Shown: positions 51,287-59,691 of the stretch, in pieces
Layout of the letters: every line of letters begins with the position of its first letter
Numbering within the stretch: position 1 is the stretch's first letter
Source of the DNA: Paracoccus luteus
GTDB taxonomy: Bacteria; Pseudomonadota; Alphaproteobacteria; Rhodobacterales; Rhodobacteraceae
Reading direction: 5' to 3'
NCBI RefSeq assembly: GCF_004522155.1
Contig: NZ_SDEA01000002.1
Span: 248,001-312,000 of the forward strand
Length of the DNA stretch: 64,000 nucleotides
The notes under the pieces: model-generated
Databases searched by the model: none
What the model saw: only the letters and a program-made list of their open reading frames with translations
What the model was told of the DNA's origin: nothing
Made by a program: the position numbers and the translations under genes

Positions 51287-53662
51287 ATGACCGACTTCGC
51301 CGCCACCCGTGCCGCATTCCACCTGCCTGAGGGCATCACCTACCTCGACGGCAATTCGCTGGGGCCGATGCCGCGCGGCGCCGCCGACCGGGTCGCGGCG
51401 ATGATGCGGGACGAATGGGCGCAGATGCTGATCACCGGCTGGACCCGCGCGGGCTGGTATGAACAGCCGCGCCGGGTGGGCGACCGGATCGCGCGGCTGA
51501 TCGGCGCGGGGCCGGCCGAGGTCGTCATGGGCGACACGCTGTCGATCAAGGTCTTCCAGGCGGTCAGCGCGGCGCTGGCGCTGAACCCCGGACGCCGCGT
51601 GATCCTGTCGGACAGCGGCAATTTTCCGTCGGACCTCTATGTGGCCCAAGGGCTGGCCCGCGTCACCGGCGCGGAACTGCGGGTCGTGGCGCCGCAGGAT
51701 GTCGCCGCCCACATCACCCCCGATCTGGCGGTGCTGATGCTGACCGAGGTCGATTACCGCACCGGCCGCCGCCACGACATGGCCGCCCTGACCGCCGCCG
51801 CCCATGACGCGGGGGCGCTGGCGGTCTGGGATCTGGCCCATTCCGCGGGCGCGGTGGACGTGGACCTGCGGGCGGCCAACGCCGATTTCGCGGTCGGCTG
51901 CAGCTATAAATACCTCAACGGCGGGCCGGGCGCGCCGGCCTTCATCTGGGTCAACCCGCGCCATGCCGAGGCGGCGCAGCCATGCCTGCAGGGGTGGATG
52001 GGCCATGCCGCGCCCTTTGCCTTCGATCCCGCCTATGCCCCCGCGCCGGGGATCGAGCGGATGCGCGTCGGCACGCCCCCGGTGATCGCGATGGCGGCGC
52101 TGGACGCGGCGCTGGATGTCTGGGACGGCGTGGACATGGCCGCGCTGCGCGCCCGGTCGATCCAGCTGACCGGGGCGTTCATCGACAGGGTCGGCGCCGC
52201 CTGTCCGGCGCTGGCGCTGGCGACGCCCCGCGACCCGGCGCTGCGCGGATCGCAGGTCAGCCTGCGCCACCCGCAGGGCCATGCGGTGATGCAGGCGCTG
52301 ATCGCGCAGGGGATCATCGGCGATTTCCGCGCCCCCGACCTCATGCGGTTCGGCTTTGCGCCGCTGTTCAACGGCATGGACGACGTGGACCGGGCGGTGG
52401 CCGTGCTGGCCGCGATCCTGCGCGACGGATCGTGGGACCGGCCCCAATTCCACCAGCGCGGCGCGGTTACCAATTCCACCAGCGCGGCGCGGTTACGTAA
52501 GATCGTCCGGGAAAATCGCTTTCCTTCGCCACCGCGCAGCGGCAGAACAGGACGTGTTTTCATCGAGCAATTCGTGCCTCAGCCATCGCGTTTCATCCGG
52601 TTTTCATTGATCCTGGCCGCGCTGGCCGGTCCCGCGGCGGCGCAGCCTGCGGGCGGCCCGACCCCCGCGCCTGATCCGATGCCGGTCGAATTGGTGACCG
52701 TCGCCCGCCAGCCGCTGACCTTCGACGTGTCGCTGACCGGCACGATCGAGGCGCAGGACAGCCTTGCCCTGTCGTTCCCGCAGGGCGGCAAGATCGCCGC
52801 CATGCTGGTCGATGCCGGCGACCGCGTGGCTGCCGGTCAGGCGCTGGCGCGGCTTGACCCGGTCCAGCAGGAACAGGCCCGCGCCGCCGCCGAGGCCGCG
52901 CTTGACGCGGCGCTGGCGTCCGAGGCGCAGGCCGAGCAGGCCGCCCGCCGCGCCGACGCGATGCTGCGCCGGGGCGTGGGCACCCGCGCGGGCAGCGACG
53001 GCGCGCGGCAGGCGCTGTCGGCCGCCGCCGGGCAGGCCGAACGCGCCCGCATCGCCGTCGATCAGGCCCGCCGCGCCCTGGCGGACACCCAACTGATTTC
53101 GCCGCAGGACGCCGTCGTGACCGCCCGGTCGGGCGAGCCCGGCCAGATCGTCGGCGCCGCGCAGGAAATCCTGCGGCTGGCCGCGCTGACGGGGCTGGAG
53201 GCCGTGTTCCAGACCCCCGACAGCCCGCAGCTTGACGCCGCGATGGGGGCCACCGTCACCCTGCAGCCGCTGGACCGGCCCGGCGCGACGCTGACCGCCA
53301 CCGTGACCGAGATCGCGCCGCTGGTCGATCCCGCGACCGGCGCGGTCACCGTCCGGGCCGTGATCCCCGGGGAAACCGACACCTCGCTGCTGGGCGGCGC
53401 GGTCCGGGGCAGCGTCCATCTGCCGGCGGGAACGGGCATCGTGATCCCGTGGACGGCGCTGACCGCCACGGGCGACCTGCCGGCGGTGTGGCGGGTCGGG
53501 GCCGACGGCAGGGTGGCCATCGCGCCGGTCACGGTCGAACGGTTCCAGACCGGCGCGGTGATCCTGGCCTCGGGGATCGAGCCGGGCGACATCGTGGTGG
53601 GCGAGGGGGCGCAGATGATGTATCCCGGCCGGCCTGTCGTGGCGGGGAAGGTGCGGCCATGA
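51287..53662 (+). CDS. kynU: Kynureninase, stop codon lost; frame runs on into an RND adaptor
   Basis: Residues 1-395 are a complete kynureninase: EGITYLDGNSLGPMPRGAAD at the start, SDSGNFPSDLYVAQGLA, the PLP lysine in CSYKYLNGGPGAPAF, and the family end WDRPQFHQRGAVT. It hydrolyses kynurenine to anthranilate and alanine. A 26-base segment (52445-52470) is repeated exactly at 52471-52496. After the second copy the DNA reads GTT ACG TAA, the expected VT-stop, but the duplication has shifted it out of frame. The ribosome would therefore run through an unrelated linker into the adaptor gene and stop at 53662, giving a 791-residue fusion. An assembly error or a fresh mutation is possible. AAAGGA precedes the ATG. 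Confidence 0.88.
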   Translation: MTDFAATRAAFHLPEGITYLDGNSLGPMPRGAADRVAAMMRDEWAQMLITGWTRAGWYEQPRRVGDRIARLIGAGPAEVVMGDTLSIKVFQAVSAALALNPGRRVILSDSGNFPSDLYVAQGLARVTGAELRVVAPQDVAAHITPDLAVLMLTEVDYRTGRRHDMAALTAAAHDAGALAVWDLAHSAGAVDVDLRAANADFAVGCSYKYLNGGPGAPAFIWVNPRHAEAAQPCLQGWMGHAAPFAFDPAYAPAPGIERMRVGTPPVIAMAALDAALDVWDGVDMAALRARSIQLTGAFIDRVGAACPALALATPRDPALRGSQVSLRHPQGHAVMQALIAQGIIGDFRAPDLMRFGFAPLFNGMDDVDRAVAVLAAILRDGSWDRPQFHQRGAVTNSTSAARLRKIVRENRFPSPPRSGRTGRVFIEQFVPQPSRFIRFSLILAALAGPAAAQPAGGPTPAPDPMPVELVTVARQPLTFDVSLTGTIEAQDSLALSFPQGGKIAAMLVDAGDRVAAGQALARLDPVQQEQARAAAEAALDAALASEAQAEQAARRADAMLRRGVGTRAGSDGARQALSAAAGQAERARIAVDQARRALADTQLISPQDAVVTARSGEPGQIVGAAQEILRLAALTGLEAVFQTPDSPQLDAAMGATVTLQPLDRPGATLTATVTEIAPLVDPATGAVTVRAVIPGETDTSLLGGAVRGSVHLPAGTGIVIPWTALTATGDLPAVWRVGADGRVAIAPVTVERFQTGAVILASGIEPGDIVVGEGAQMMYPGRPVVAGKVRP
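52445..52496 (+). repeat. Exact 26-bp tandem duplication at the end of kynU
   Basis: Two identical, adjacent 26-base copies (52445-52470 and 52471-52496). Because 26 is not a multiple of three, the original TAA (52498-52500) is moved out of the kynU frame. Removal of one copy restores a 395-residue kynureninase. Confidence 0.95.
52574..53662 (+). CDS. RND efflux periplasmic adaptor (HlyD/MFP family), first of two
   Basis: A 362-residue adaptor if started at the GTG at 52574 (MPQPSRFIRFSLILAALAGP, a signal peptide). The lipoyl-like domain has LSFPQGGKIAAMLVDAGDRV and AGQALARLDP; a long alanine-rich helical hairpin follows (QEQARAAAEAALDAALASEA), then the beta-barrel part (VTLQPLDRPGATLTATVTEI). 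It links the inner-membrane pump to an outer-membrane channel. In the present sequence it is in the same open frame as kynU, so it may be made only as a fusion unless this weak GTG start works. Overlaps the next adaptor by four bases. Confidence 0.8.
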   Translation: MPQPSRFIRFSLILAALAGPAAAQPAGGPTPAPDPMPVELVTVARQPLTFDVSLTGTIEAQDSLALSFPQGGKIAAMLVDAGDRVAAGQALARLDPVQQEQARAAAEAALDAALASEAQAEQAARRADAMLRRGVGTRAGSDGARQALSAAAGQAERARIAVDQARRALADTQLISPQDAVVTARSGEPGQIVGAAQEILRLAALTGLEAVFQTPDSPQLDAAMGATVTLQPLDRPGATLTATVTEIAPLVDPATGAVTVRAVIPGETDTSLLGGAVRGSVHLPAGTGIVIPWTALTATGDLPAVWRVGADGRVAIAPVTVERFQTGAVILASGIEPGDIVVGEGAQMMYPGRPVVAGKVRP

Positions 53663-54765
53663 CGCGCCGGGCCGGCCTGATCGCCGCCGCGCTGGCGCTG
53701 CTGCTGGCGCTGCCCGTCGCGGCGGCCGCGCTGACGCTGCCGTGGGGGCGGTCCGCCGACCCCGTGGCCCCGGACGCGCCGCGCCCCGTCGTGACCGAGA
53801 TCGTGACCGACATGGCCGCCGCGCCGCGCGGCATCCCCGGCGTCATCGTGGCGCGGTCGCAGGTGGACATGGCCTTTCAGACGCTGGGCCGCATCGTCGA
53901 ACGCGGCGTGGACATCGGCGACCGCGTCGAACAGGGCGCGCTGCTGGCGCGGCTGGACCCCGACGACCTGGACGGCGATGTCCGCGCCGCCGAGGCGGCG
54001 GCCGCGGCGGCCGAGGTCAGGCTCGCGACCTCGCGCAGCACCGCCGAACGCACCCGGGCGCTGGCCGACCGCAACGTCGCGCCGCAAGCCCAGCTTGAGC
54101 AGGCCGAACAGGCGCTGGCCGCCGCCGAGGCGTCCTTTGCCGACGCGCAGTCGCAGCTGCTGCGGGCGCGGGACGCGCAGGGCTTCGCCGAGATGCGCGC
54201 CCCCATCGCCGGTGTGGTCAGCAGGGTTTTCGCCAGCACCGGCGCGGTCGTCGCGGCGGGCGACCCGGTGCTGACCCTGTCGGGCGAGGACGCGCACGAG
54301 GCGATCATCGACCTGGGCGACACGCAGCTTGGCGCGGGGGTGGCACCCGGCACCGTCTTTCTGGTCAGCCGCGCCGCCGCCGACGCAGCGCCGGTCCGCG
54401 CTACCGTGGACCGGATCGAGCCGGTGGCCGACGCCCAGACCCGCACCCGGCGGGTGCATCTTGCGCTGTCGGATGCGCGCGGCCTTCGCCTGGGCACCCT
54501 GATCCGCGCGGTGCGCGCGGGCGACGGCGCCCCGATGCTGACGGTGCCCGCCGCCGCCATCATCCCCGGCGCCGACGCGGCGGTCTGGATCGTGACCCGC
54601 GACATCCTGGACGCGACCGTGGCCCGCCGCGCCATCGTGACCGGCGAACGCCAGGGCGACCGCGTCGTCGTGGCCGACGGCATCGCCGCAGGCGACGAGG
54701 TCGTGGTCCGCGGCGTCAACTCGCTGGCCGAGGGGCAGGCCGTGGGCCGCCGGGTGCAGCCATGA
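53659..54765 (+). CDS. RND efflux periplasmic adaptor (HlyD/MFP family), second of two
   Basis: A 368-residue adaptor with a signal sequence (TRRAGLIAAALALLLALPVA). The lipoyl half is VDMAFQTLGRIVERGVDIGD, then RVEQGALLARLDPDDL; the helical hairpin runs to about residue 180, with APIAGVVSRVFASTGAVVAA closing the lipoyl domain. It overlaps the first adaptor by four bases. Having two different adaptors before one pump is a known but less common arrangement; they may form mixed adaptor rings. Confidence 0.9.
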   Translation: MTRRAGLIAAALALLLALPVAAAALTLPWGRSADPVAPDAPRPVVTEIVTDMAAAPRGIPGVIVARSQVDMAFQTLGRIVERGVDIGDRVEQGALLARLDPDDLDGDVRAAEAAAAAAEVRLATSRSTAERTRALADRNVAPQAQLEQAEQALAAAEASFADAQSQLLRARDAQGFAEMRAPIAGVVSRVFASTGAVVAAGDPVLTLSGEDAHEAIIDLGDTQLGAGVAPGTVFLVSRAAADAAPVRATVDRIEPVADAQTRTRRVHLALSDARGLRLGTLIRAVRAGDGAPMLTVPAAAIIPGADAAVWIVTRDILDATVARRAIVTGERQGDRVVVADGIAAGDEVVVRGVNSLAEGQAVGRRVQP

Positions 54766-54970
54766 CGCCCCGCCCCGCGCCCCGTCCCGCCACGACGCCG
54801 CGATCCGCCGCGCCGCGCTCCGCCGTGCCCCGTTGCCCCGCGCGACGTTCCGCCGCGCCGTGCCGCGCCACGCCGCGCGGTGCCGCCGCGCCGCCCCGCC
54901 CCGTCCGCGGTCGCGTCCCCCGTCCTGCCGCGCCCCGTCCCGCCCCCCGCGCCGGAACCAGCAGGATGGG
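54762..54970 (+). other. C-rich low-complexity spacer with a 73-codon Pro/Arg/Ala frame
   Basis: This 209-base stretch separates the second adaptor from the pump and consists of imperfect CCGCGC/CCCGCG units on the plus strand. An ATG overlapping the adaptor stop opens a 73-codon frame of almost only proline, arginine and alanine. That is what such DNA encodes by chance, and no family is recognised, so it is not called as a gene. Elsewhere in this operon genes abut directly. Confidence 0.5.
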
Positions 54971-57900
54971 ATGCCCGGCATGAGACGCAGCAGCTTCAAC
55001 CTTTCGGACTGGGCGCTGCACCATCGGTCGCTGGTCTGGTTCCTGCTGGCCGTGTCGATGGTCGCGGGCATCATGGCCTATCAGAACCTCGGCCGCGAGG
55101 AAGACCCCGACTTTACCATCAAGGTCATGGTCGTGTCCGCCGCGATGCCCGGCGCCACCATCGAGGAGACGCTGGACCAGGTCACCGACCGCATCGAGAC
55201 CAAGCTGGAGGAGCTGGACGAGCTGAGTTTCACCCGCTCGGTCACCATGCCGGGCCAGACGGTCGTCTATGTCGAGCTGCTGCCCACGGTCCGCGGCGAC
55301 GACGTCGCGGAAACATGGAAACGGGTGCGGTCGATGATGTCCGACATCCGCCCCGAGTTCCCGCAAGAGTTCGCCGGTTTCCAGTTCAACGACAGTTTCG
55401 GCGACGTGTTCGGCAACATCTATGCGTTCACCGCCGACGGCTTTACCCAGCGCGAGCTGCGCGACCGGGTCGAGGATATCCGCAAGCAGGTGCAGGCCCT
55501 GCCCGCCGCCGGCCGGACCGGCCTGCTGGGCGTGCGCGAGGAACAGATCTACCTGGAGTTCTCGTCCGCGCGGCTGGCCGCCCTTGGGGTCAGCCAGTAC
55601 GAGGTGATCCAGACGCTGGCCGCGCAGAACGCCATCGCGCAGTCCGGCATCGTGCAGGCCGGGCCGGAACAGGTGCTGGTCCGCGTCGACGGCCAGTTCG
55701 ACACCGCCGCCAGCATCGCGGCCGTGAACCTGCGGATCGGCGACCGCTTCTTCAACCTGGGCGAGGTGGCGGCGGTGCGCCGGGCCTATGCGGACCCGCC
55801 GTCGGCCCTGTTCCGCCACAACGGGCGCGAGGCCATCGGGCTTGAGGTGGCGATGCGCCGGGGCGAGAACATCCAGACCTATGGCGCGGCGCTGGACGAG
55901 TTGATGGCGGGCATCGCCGCCGACCTGCCGGTGGGCATCGAGATGCACAAGTTCGCCGACCAGCCGCAGGTGGTCAAGGACGCGGTCGGCCATTTCATCA
56001 CCGCCCTGGCCGAGGCGGTGGCCATCGTGCTGCTGGTCAGCTTCGTCAGCCTGGGGATGCGCGCCGGGCTGGTCGTCACGCTGACCATCCCGCTGGTGCT
56101 GGCGATCACCTTCGTCGTGCTGGATTACTGGGGGATCACGCTGCAGCGCATCTCGCTGGGGGCGCTGATCATCGCGCTGGGGCTGCTGGTCGATGACGCG
56201 ATGATCGCGATCGAGACGATGATCTCGCGGCTGGAACTGGGCGAAAGCCTGACCGAGGCGGCCAGCTATGCCTGGACCTCGATCGCGTTTCCGATGCTGA
56301 CCGGCACGCTGGTCACGGTCGCGGGCTTCATCCCCATCGGGCTGAACAACTCGGCCGCGGGCGAGTTCACGTTTTCCCTGTTCGTCGTCATCGCGGTGTC
56401 GCTGGTGGTCAGCTGGATCGTGGCGGTGCTGTTCGCGCCGCTGCTGGGGGTGACGTTCCTGCCCGCCGCGATGAAACACCACGCCGACCGCCCCGGGCTG
56501 CTGCGGCGGGGGTTCCGGGTGCTGTTGCGCGGCGCGATGCGGCTGAAATGGCTGACCGTCGCCGTCACGCTGGCGATCTTCGGCCTGTCGGTCTGGGCCA
56601 TGCAGTTCGTCGAGCAGCAGTTCTTCCCGACCTCCGACCGGACCGAGATCCTGCTGGACGTCACCGAACGCCACAACGCGTCCATCGCCCGCACCGACGC
56701 CTCGATCGCGCAGCTTGACGCGTTCCTGGCCGCGCAGCCCGAGGCGCTGTTCTGGACCAGCTATGTCGGGCGCGGCGCGCCGCGGTTCGTCCTGGCGATG
56801 GACGTGCCGACGCCGGGGCCGTTCATGGGGCAGGTCGTGATCCAGACCCCGGACCTGGCCGCGCGCGACGCGCTGAAGGCGCGGCTGGCCGACTTTGCCC
56901 GCGACGAGATGCTGGGCACCGATGTCTATGTGAAGAACCTGGAAATCGGCCCGCCGGTCGGCAAGCCGGTGCAGTATCGCGTCAGCGCCCCCGACATCGC
57001 CGCCGCCCGCGACGCCGCGCGGGGCCTTGCCGCCGTGATCGCGGCCGAACCGCGCCTGCGCGACGTCTCGCTGGACTGGAACGAACCCGCCCGCGTCGTC
57101 CGGGTCGAGGTCGATCAGGACCGCGCGCGCCAGCTGGGCCTGTCGAACCAGGACATCGCGGCGGCCCTTGCGGCGCTGTATTCGGGCCGCACCGTGACGC
57201 AGCTGCGCGACGGCATCTTCCTGATCGACGTGGTGGCGCGGGGCGAGGCGGCCGACCGCGAATCGCTGGAATCGGTGCAAAGCCTGGAACTGGCGATGCC
57301 CAGCGGCAAGCCCATCCCGCTGGCGACGCTGGCGCGGCTGTCCTATGGGATCGAACAGCCGCTGATTGCGCAGCGCGACGGGTTGCCCACTGTCACGGTC
57401 AAGGCTGCCATCGCAACCGCCGACCAGCCCGCCACGCTGGTCGCGGCGCTGGAAGCCCGCGTCGCCGGCTATGTCGCCACGCTGCCGCCGCAGGTCCGGG
57501 TGGTCGTGGGGGGCACGGTCGAAAGCTCGGGCGAAAGTCAGGCCCCGATCGCGGCGGTCGTGCCCCTGATGCTGCTGTCGATGGCGCTGCTGGTGATGAT
57601 CCAGATGCAAAGCTTTCGCCTGTCGCTGATCGTCTTTGCCGCGGCGCCGCTGGGGCTGATCGGGGTTGTCGCGGCGCTGGTGCCCTTTGGCGTGCCGATG
57701 GGGTTCGTGGCGATCCTGGGCATCCTTGCGCTGATCGGCATCCTGATCCGCAACTCGATCATCCTGGTGCACGAGATCCAGGTCTTGCGCGAAAAGGGCC
57801 GCAGCGCCTGGGCCGCCGTGTTCGAGGCGTCCGACAGCCGCGCCCGGCCCATCCTGCTGACGGCGGCCGCCGCCAGCCTGGCGCTGATCCCGATCTCGCG

Positions 57901-58051
57901 GCAGGTGTTCTGGGGCCCGATGGCCTTCGCGATGATGGGCGGCATCATCGCCGGCACGCTGATCACGCTGGTGTTCGTGCCGGCGCTGTATTGCGTGGTC
58001 TTCGGCATCCGCCCGCCCGAACGCGACCCCGCGCCCGCGGCCGCCGCCTGA
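54971..58051 (+). CDS. RND efflux transporter permease
   Basis: A 1026-residue inner-membrane pump of the AcrB/HAE family. The usual plan is visible: one helix near the start (SLVWFLLAVSMVAGIMAYQN), a large porter loop (GREEDPDFTIKVMVVSAAMP), a six-helix bundle with the proton-relay LLVDDAMIAIETMI, a second loop, and the final helices (ILIRNSIILVHEIQ…SRARPILLTAAAASLALIPI). It expels an unknown compound with the two adaptors; no outer-membrane channel gene is present. AGGA lies four bases before the ATG at 54971; an ATG at 54980 is also possible. Confidence 0.93.
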   Translation: MPGMRRSSFNLSDWALHHRSLVWFLLAVSMVAGIMAYQNLGREEDPDFTIKVMVVSAAMPGATIEETLDQVTDRIETKLEELDELSFTRSVTMPGQTVVYVELLPTVRGDDVAETWKRVRSMMSDIRPEFPQEFAGFQFNDSFGDVFGNIYAFTADGFTQRELRDRVEDIRKQVQALPAAGRTGLLGVREEQIYLEFSSARLAALGVSQYEVIQTLAAQNAIAQSGIVQAGPEQVLVRVDGQFDTAASIAAVNLRIGDRFFNLGEVAAVRRAYADPPSALFRHNGREAIGLEVAMRRGENIQTYGAALDELMAGIAADLPVGIEMHKFADQPQVVKDAVGHFITALAEAVAIVLLVSFVSLGMRAGLVVTLTIPLVLAITFVVLDYWGITLQRISLGALIIALGLLVDDAMIAIETMISRLELGESLTEAASYAWTSIAFPMLTGTLVTVAGFIPIGLNNSAAGEFTFSLFVVIAVSLVVSWIVAVLFAPLLGVTFLPAAMKHHADRPGLLRRGFRVLLRGAMRLKWLTVAVTLAIFGLSVWAMQFVEQQFFPTSDRTEILLDVTERHNASIARTDASIAQLDAFLAAQPEALFWTSYVGRGAPRFVLAMDVPTPGPFMGQVVIQTPDLAARDALKARLADFARDEMLGTDVYVKNLEIGPPVGKPVQYRVSAPDIAAARDAARGLAAVIAAEPRLRDVSLDWNEPARVVRVEVDQDRARQLGLSNQDIAAALAALYSGRTVTQLRDGIFLIDVVARGEAADRESLESVQSLELAMPSGKPIPLATLARLSYGIEQPLIAQRDGLPTVTVKAAIATADQPATLVAALEARVAGYVATLPPQVRVVVGGTVESSGESQAPIAAVVPLMLLSMALLVMIQMQSFRLSLIVFAAAPLGLIGVVAALVPFGVPMGFVAILGILALIGILIRNSIILVHEIQVLREKGRSAWAAVFEASDSRARPILLTAAAASLALIPISRQVFWGPMAFAMMGGIIAGTLITLVFVPALYCVVFGIRPPERDPAPAAAA

Positions 58052-58131
58052 CCGGCGACCCCTGATCGCCTGACCCGCCGTCGCGGCCGCGGCCCGACCC
58101 GCGCCCCCCTGACCGGCGCCCGCCTCCCCGG

Positions 58132-59580
58132 CTATTGCCGCCAGAACCGCGGCATCAGCACGACCAACACGGTGATCAGCTCAAGCCGGCCCAGATACAT
58201 GCCGACGATCATCAGCCACTTGGCCGGGGTGGGGAAATCGGCGACGCTGCCGTTGCTGGTCACCTCGGGGCCCCAGGCGGGGCCGACGTTGGCGATGGAT
58301 GTCCAGGCCGCGGTCAGCGCCGTGCGCGGGTGCAGCCCGGTCAGGGCCAGCCCCACGATCAGCAGCCCGAAGGTCAGGATGAACATCGTGAAGAAGGCCA
58401 TCACCGAATGGACGACGTCCGCGTCCAGCCGCCGCCCCTGCAGCCGCAGCGGCCGGACCCGGTGCGGCGACTGCATCGCGGCCAGCTGGCCGCGCACCGC
58501 CTGGAACAGCACCTGATAGCGGAAGACCTTGATCGAGCAGACCGTCGATCCGCTGCACCCGCCGATCAGCCCCGCCGCGATCAGCAGCACGAACGGCAGG
58601 TGCCCCCATTGCGTCACGTCGATCGAGAAATAGCCGGTGCCCGAGATGATCGTCGTGACGTTGAACACCGCCTCGGTCAGCAGCCGCCCGTCGGCGGGTC
58701 CGCCCAGCCAGACCACCTGGTGCAGCACGATCAGCCCGACCAGCGTCGCGATGATCGCCAGATAGGCGCGGATCTGCGTGTCGCGCCACATCGGGACCAG
58801 ATCGCCGTGCATCGCCTGCACCATCCGCACGAACGGGATCGAGGCGAGGATCGTGAACACCGACGCGGCCAGCTGCGGCGGTCCCAGGAACTTGCCGAAG
58901 CTGGCGTCATAGTTCGAGAATCCGCCCGTGGACGAGGTCGTCAGCGCGTGCATGATCGCGTCGAACCCGCCCATCCCCAGCGCGGCATAGGTCGCGGCGC
59001 AGGCGACGGTCAGCAGCAGATAGATCTCGGTGATCTGGGCCGCGATGCTGCCCGCGCGGGGCATGGTCTTGCCCTGCGTGTCGAACCCCTCGGACCGAAA
59101 GAACTGCATGCCGCCGACGCGCATGACCGGCAGGAAGATCATCGCCACGACGACGATCCCCAGCCCGCCCGCCCATTGCAGCAGCCCGCGCCACAGATGC
59201 GTGCCCCGCGGCAGCCCGTCCAGCCGGGGAAACGCGGTGGCGCCGGTGGTGGACATGCCCGACATCGCCTCGAACATGGCGTCGGTCAGGCTGGCGCCGG
59301 GCGCGCCGAACATGAACGGCAGCGCCCCCAGCACCGGCAGCACGATCCACAGCCCCGAGGTCAGCAGGAACGCCTGTTCCACCGTCAGCGTGCGCGACCG
59401 CGACGAGGTCGCCAGCGCCGCCATCCCGCCCCCCAAAACGGTGATGGCGCCCGCCGCCAGGAACGCCTGCCAATTGGGATCGCCGCGCATCAGGTCGGTC
59501 GCCATCGGCAGCACCATCAGCCCGCCCATCGCAATGGCCAGTCGGGAAATGGCGTGAATGACGGGGCGGACGTCGATCAT
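58132..59580 (-). CDS. TrkH-family potassium uptake protein
   Basis: A 482-residue membrane protein with about ten helices and the four filter-like loops of TrkH/KtrB: AMSGMSTTGATAF, TTSSTGGFSNYD, TIISGTGYFSID and WTSIANVGPAWGP. It lets potassium in across the inner membrane together with a TrkA-type subunit, which is not in the window. The start at 59580 (MIDVRPVIHAIS) was preferred over an arginine/proline-rich extension to 59646. Confidence 0.93.
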   Translation of the reverse strand: MIDVRPVIHAISRLAIAMGGLMVLPMATDLMRGDPNWQAFLAAGAITVLGGGMAALATSSRSRTLTVEQAFLLTSGLWIVLPVLGALPFMFGAPGASLTDAMFEAMSGMSTTGATAFPRLDGLPRGTHLWRGLLQWAGGLGIVVVAMIFLPVMRVGGMQFFRSEGFDTQGKTMPRAGSIAAQITEIYLLLTVACAATYAALGMGGFDAIMHALTTSSTGGFSNYDASFGKFLGPPQLAASVFTILASIPFVRMVQAMHGDLVPMWRDTQIRAYLAIIATLVGLIVLHQVVWLGGPADGRLLTEAVFNVTTIISGTGYFSIDVTQWGHLPFVLLIAAGLIGGCSGSTVCSIKVFRYQVLFQAVRGQLAAMQSPHRVRPLRLQGRRLDADVVHSVMAFFTMFILTFGLLIVGLALTGLHPRTALTAAWTSIANVGPAWGPEVTSNGSVADFPTPAKWLMIVGMYLGRLELITVLVVLMPRFWRQ

Positions 59581-59637
59581 CCCGCCTGCCTGCCCGCGCC
59601 TTGCGGGCCGGTCAAGCGGGGTCGCGCGCGCGGGCGG

Positions 59638-59691
59638 CCGTCGCAAGGCGAAAGACCGTCGCCACGCGAAAAACCGTCACCCCGCGAAAGA
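59638..59691. repeat. Three 18-bp tandem repeats at the 3' end of bioA
   Basis: Units CCGTCGCAAGGCGAAAGA, CCGTCGCCACGCGAAAAA and CCGTCACCCCGCGAAAGA follow without gaps (59638-59655, 59656-59673, 59674-59691). The third contains the bioA stop codon; the other two lie after it. The pattern suggests slippage that copied the end of the gene. Confidence 0.75.

Noticed and set aside
54762-54983. 73-codon Pro/Arg/Ala protein coupled to the second adaptor
   Set aside because: The sequence is only what CCGCGC repeats encode. The ATGA overlap alone is weak support, so it was kept as a low-complexity spacer rather than a gene.
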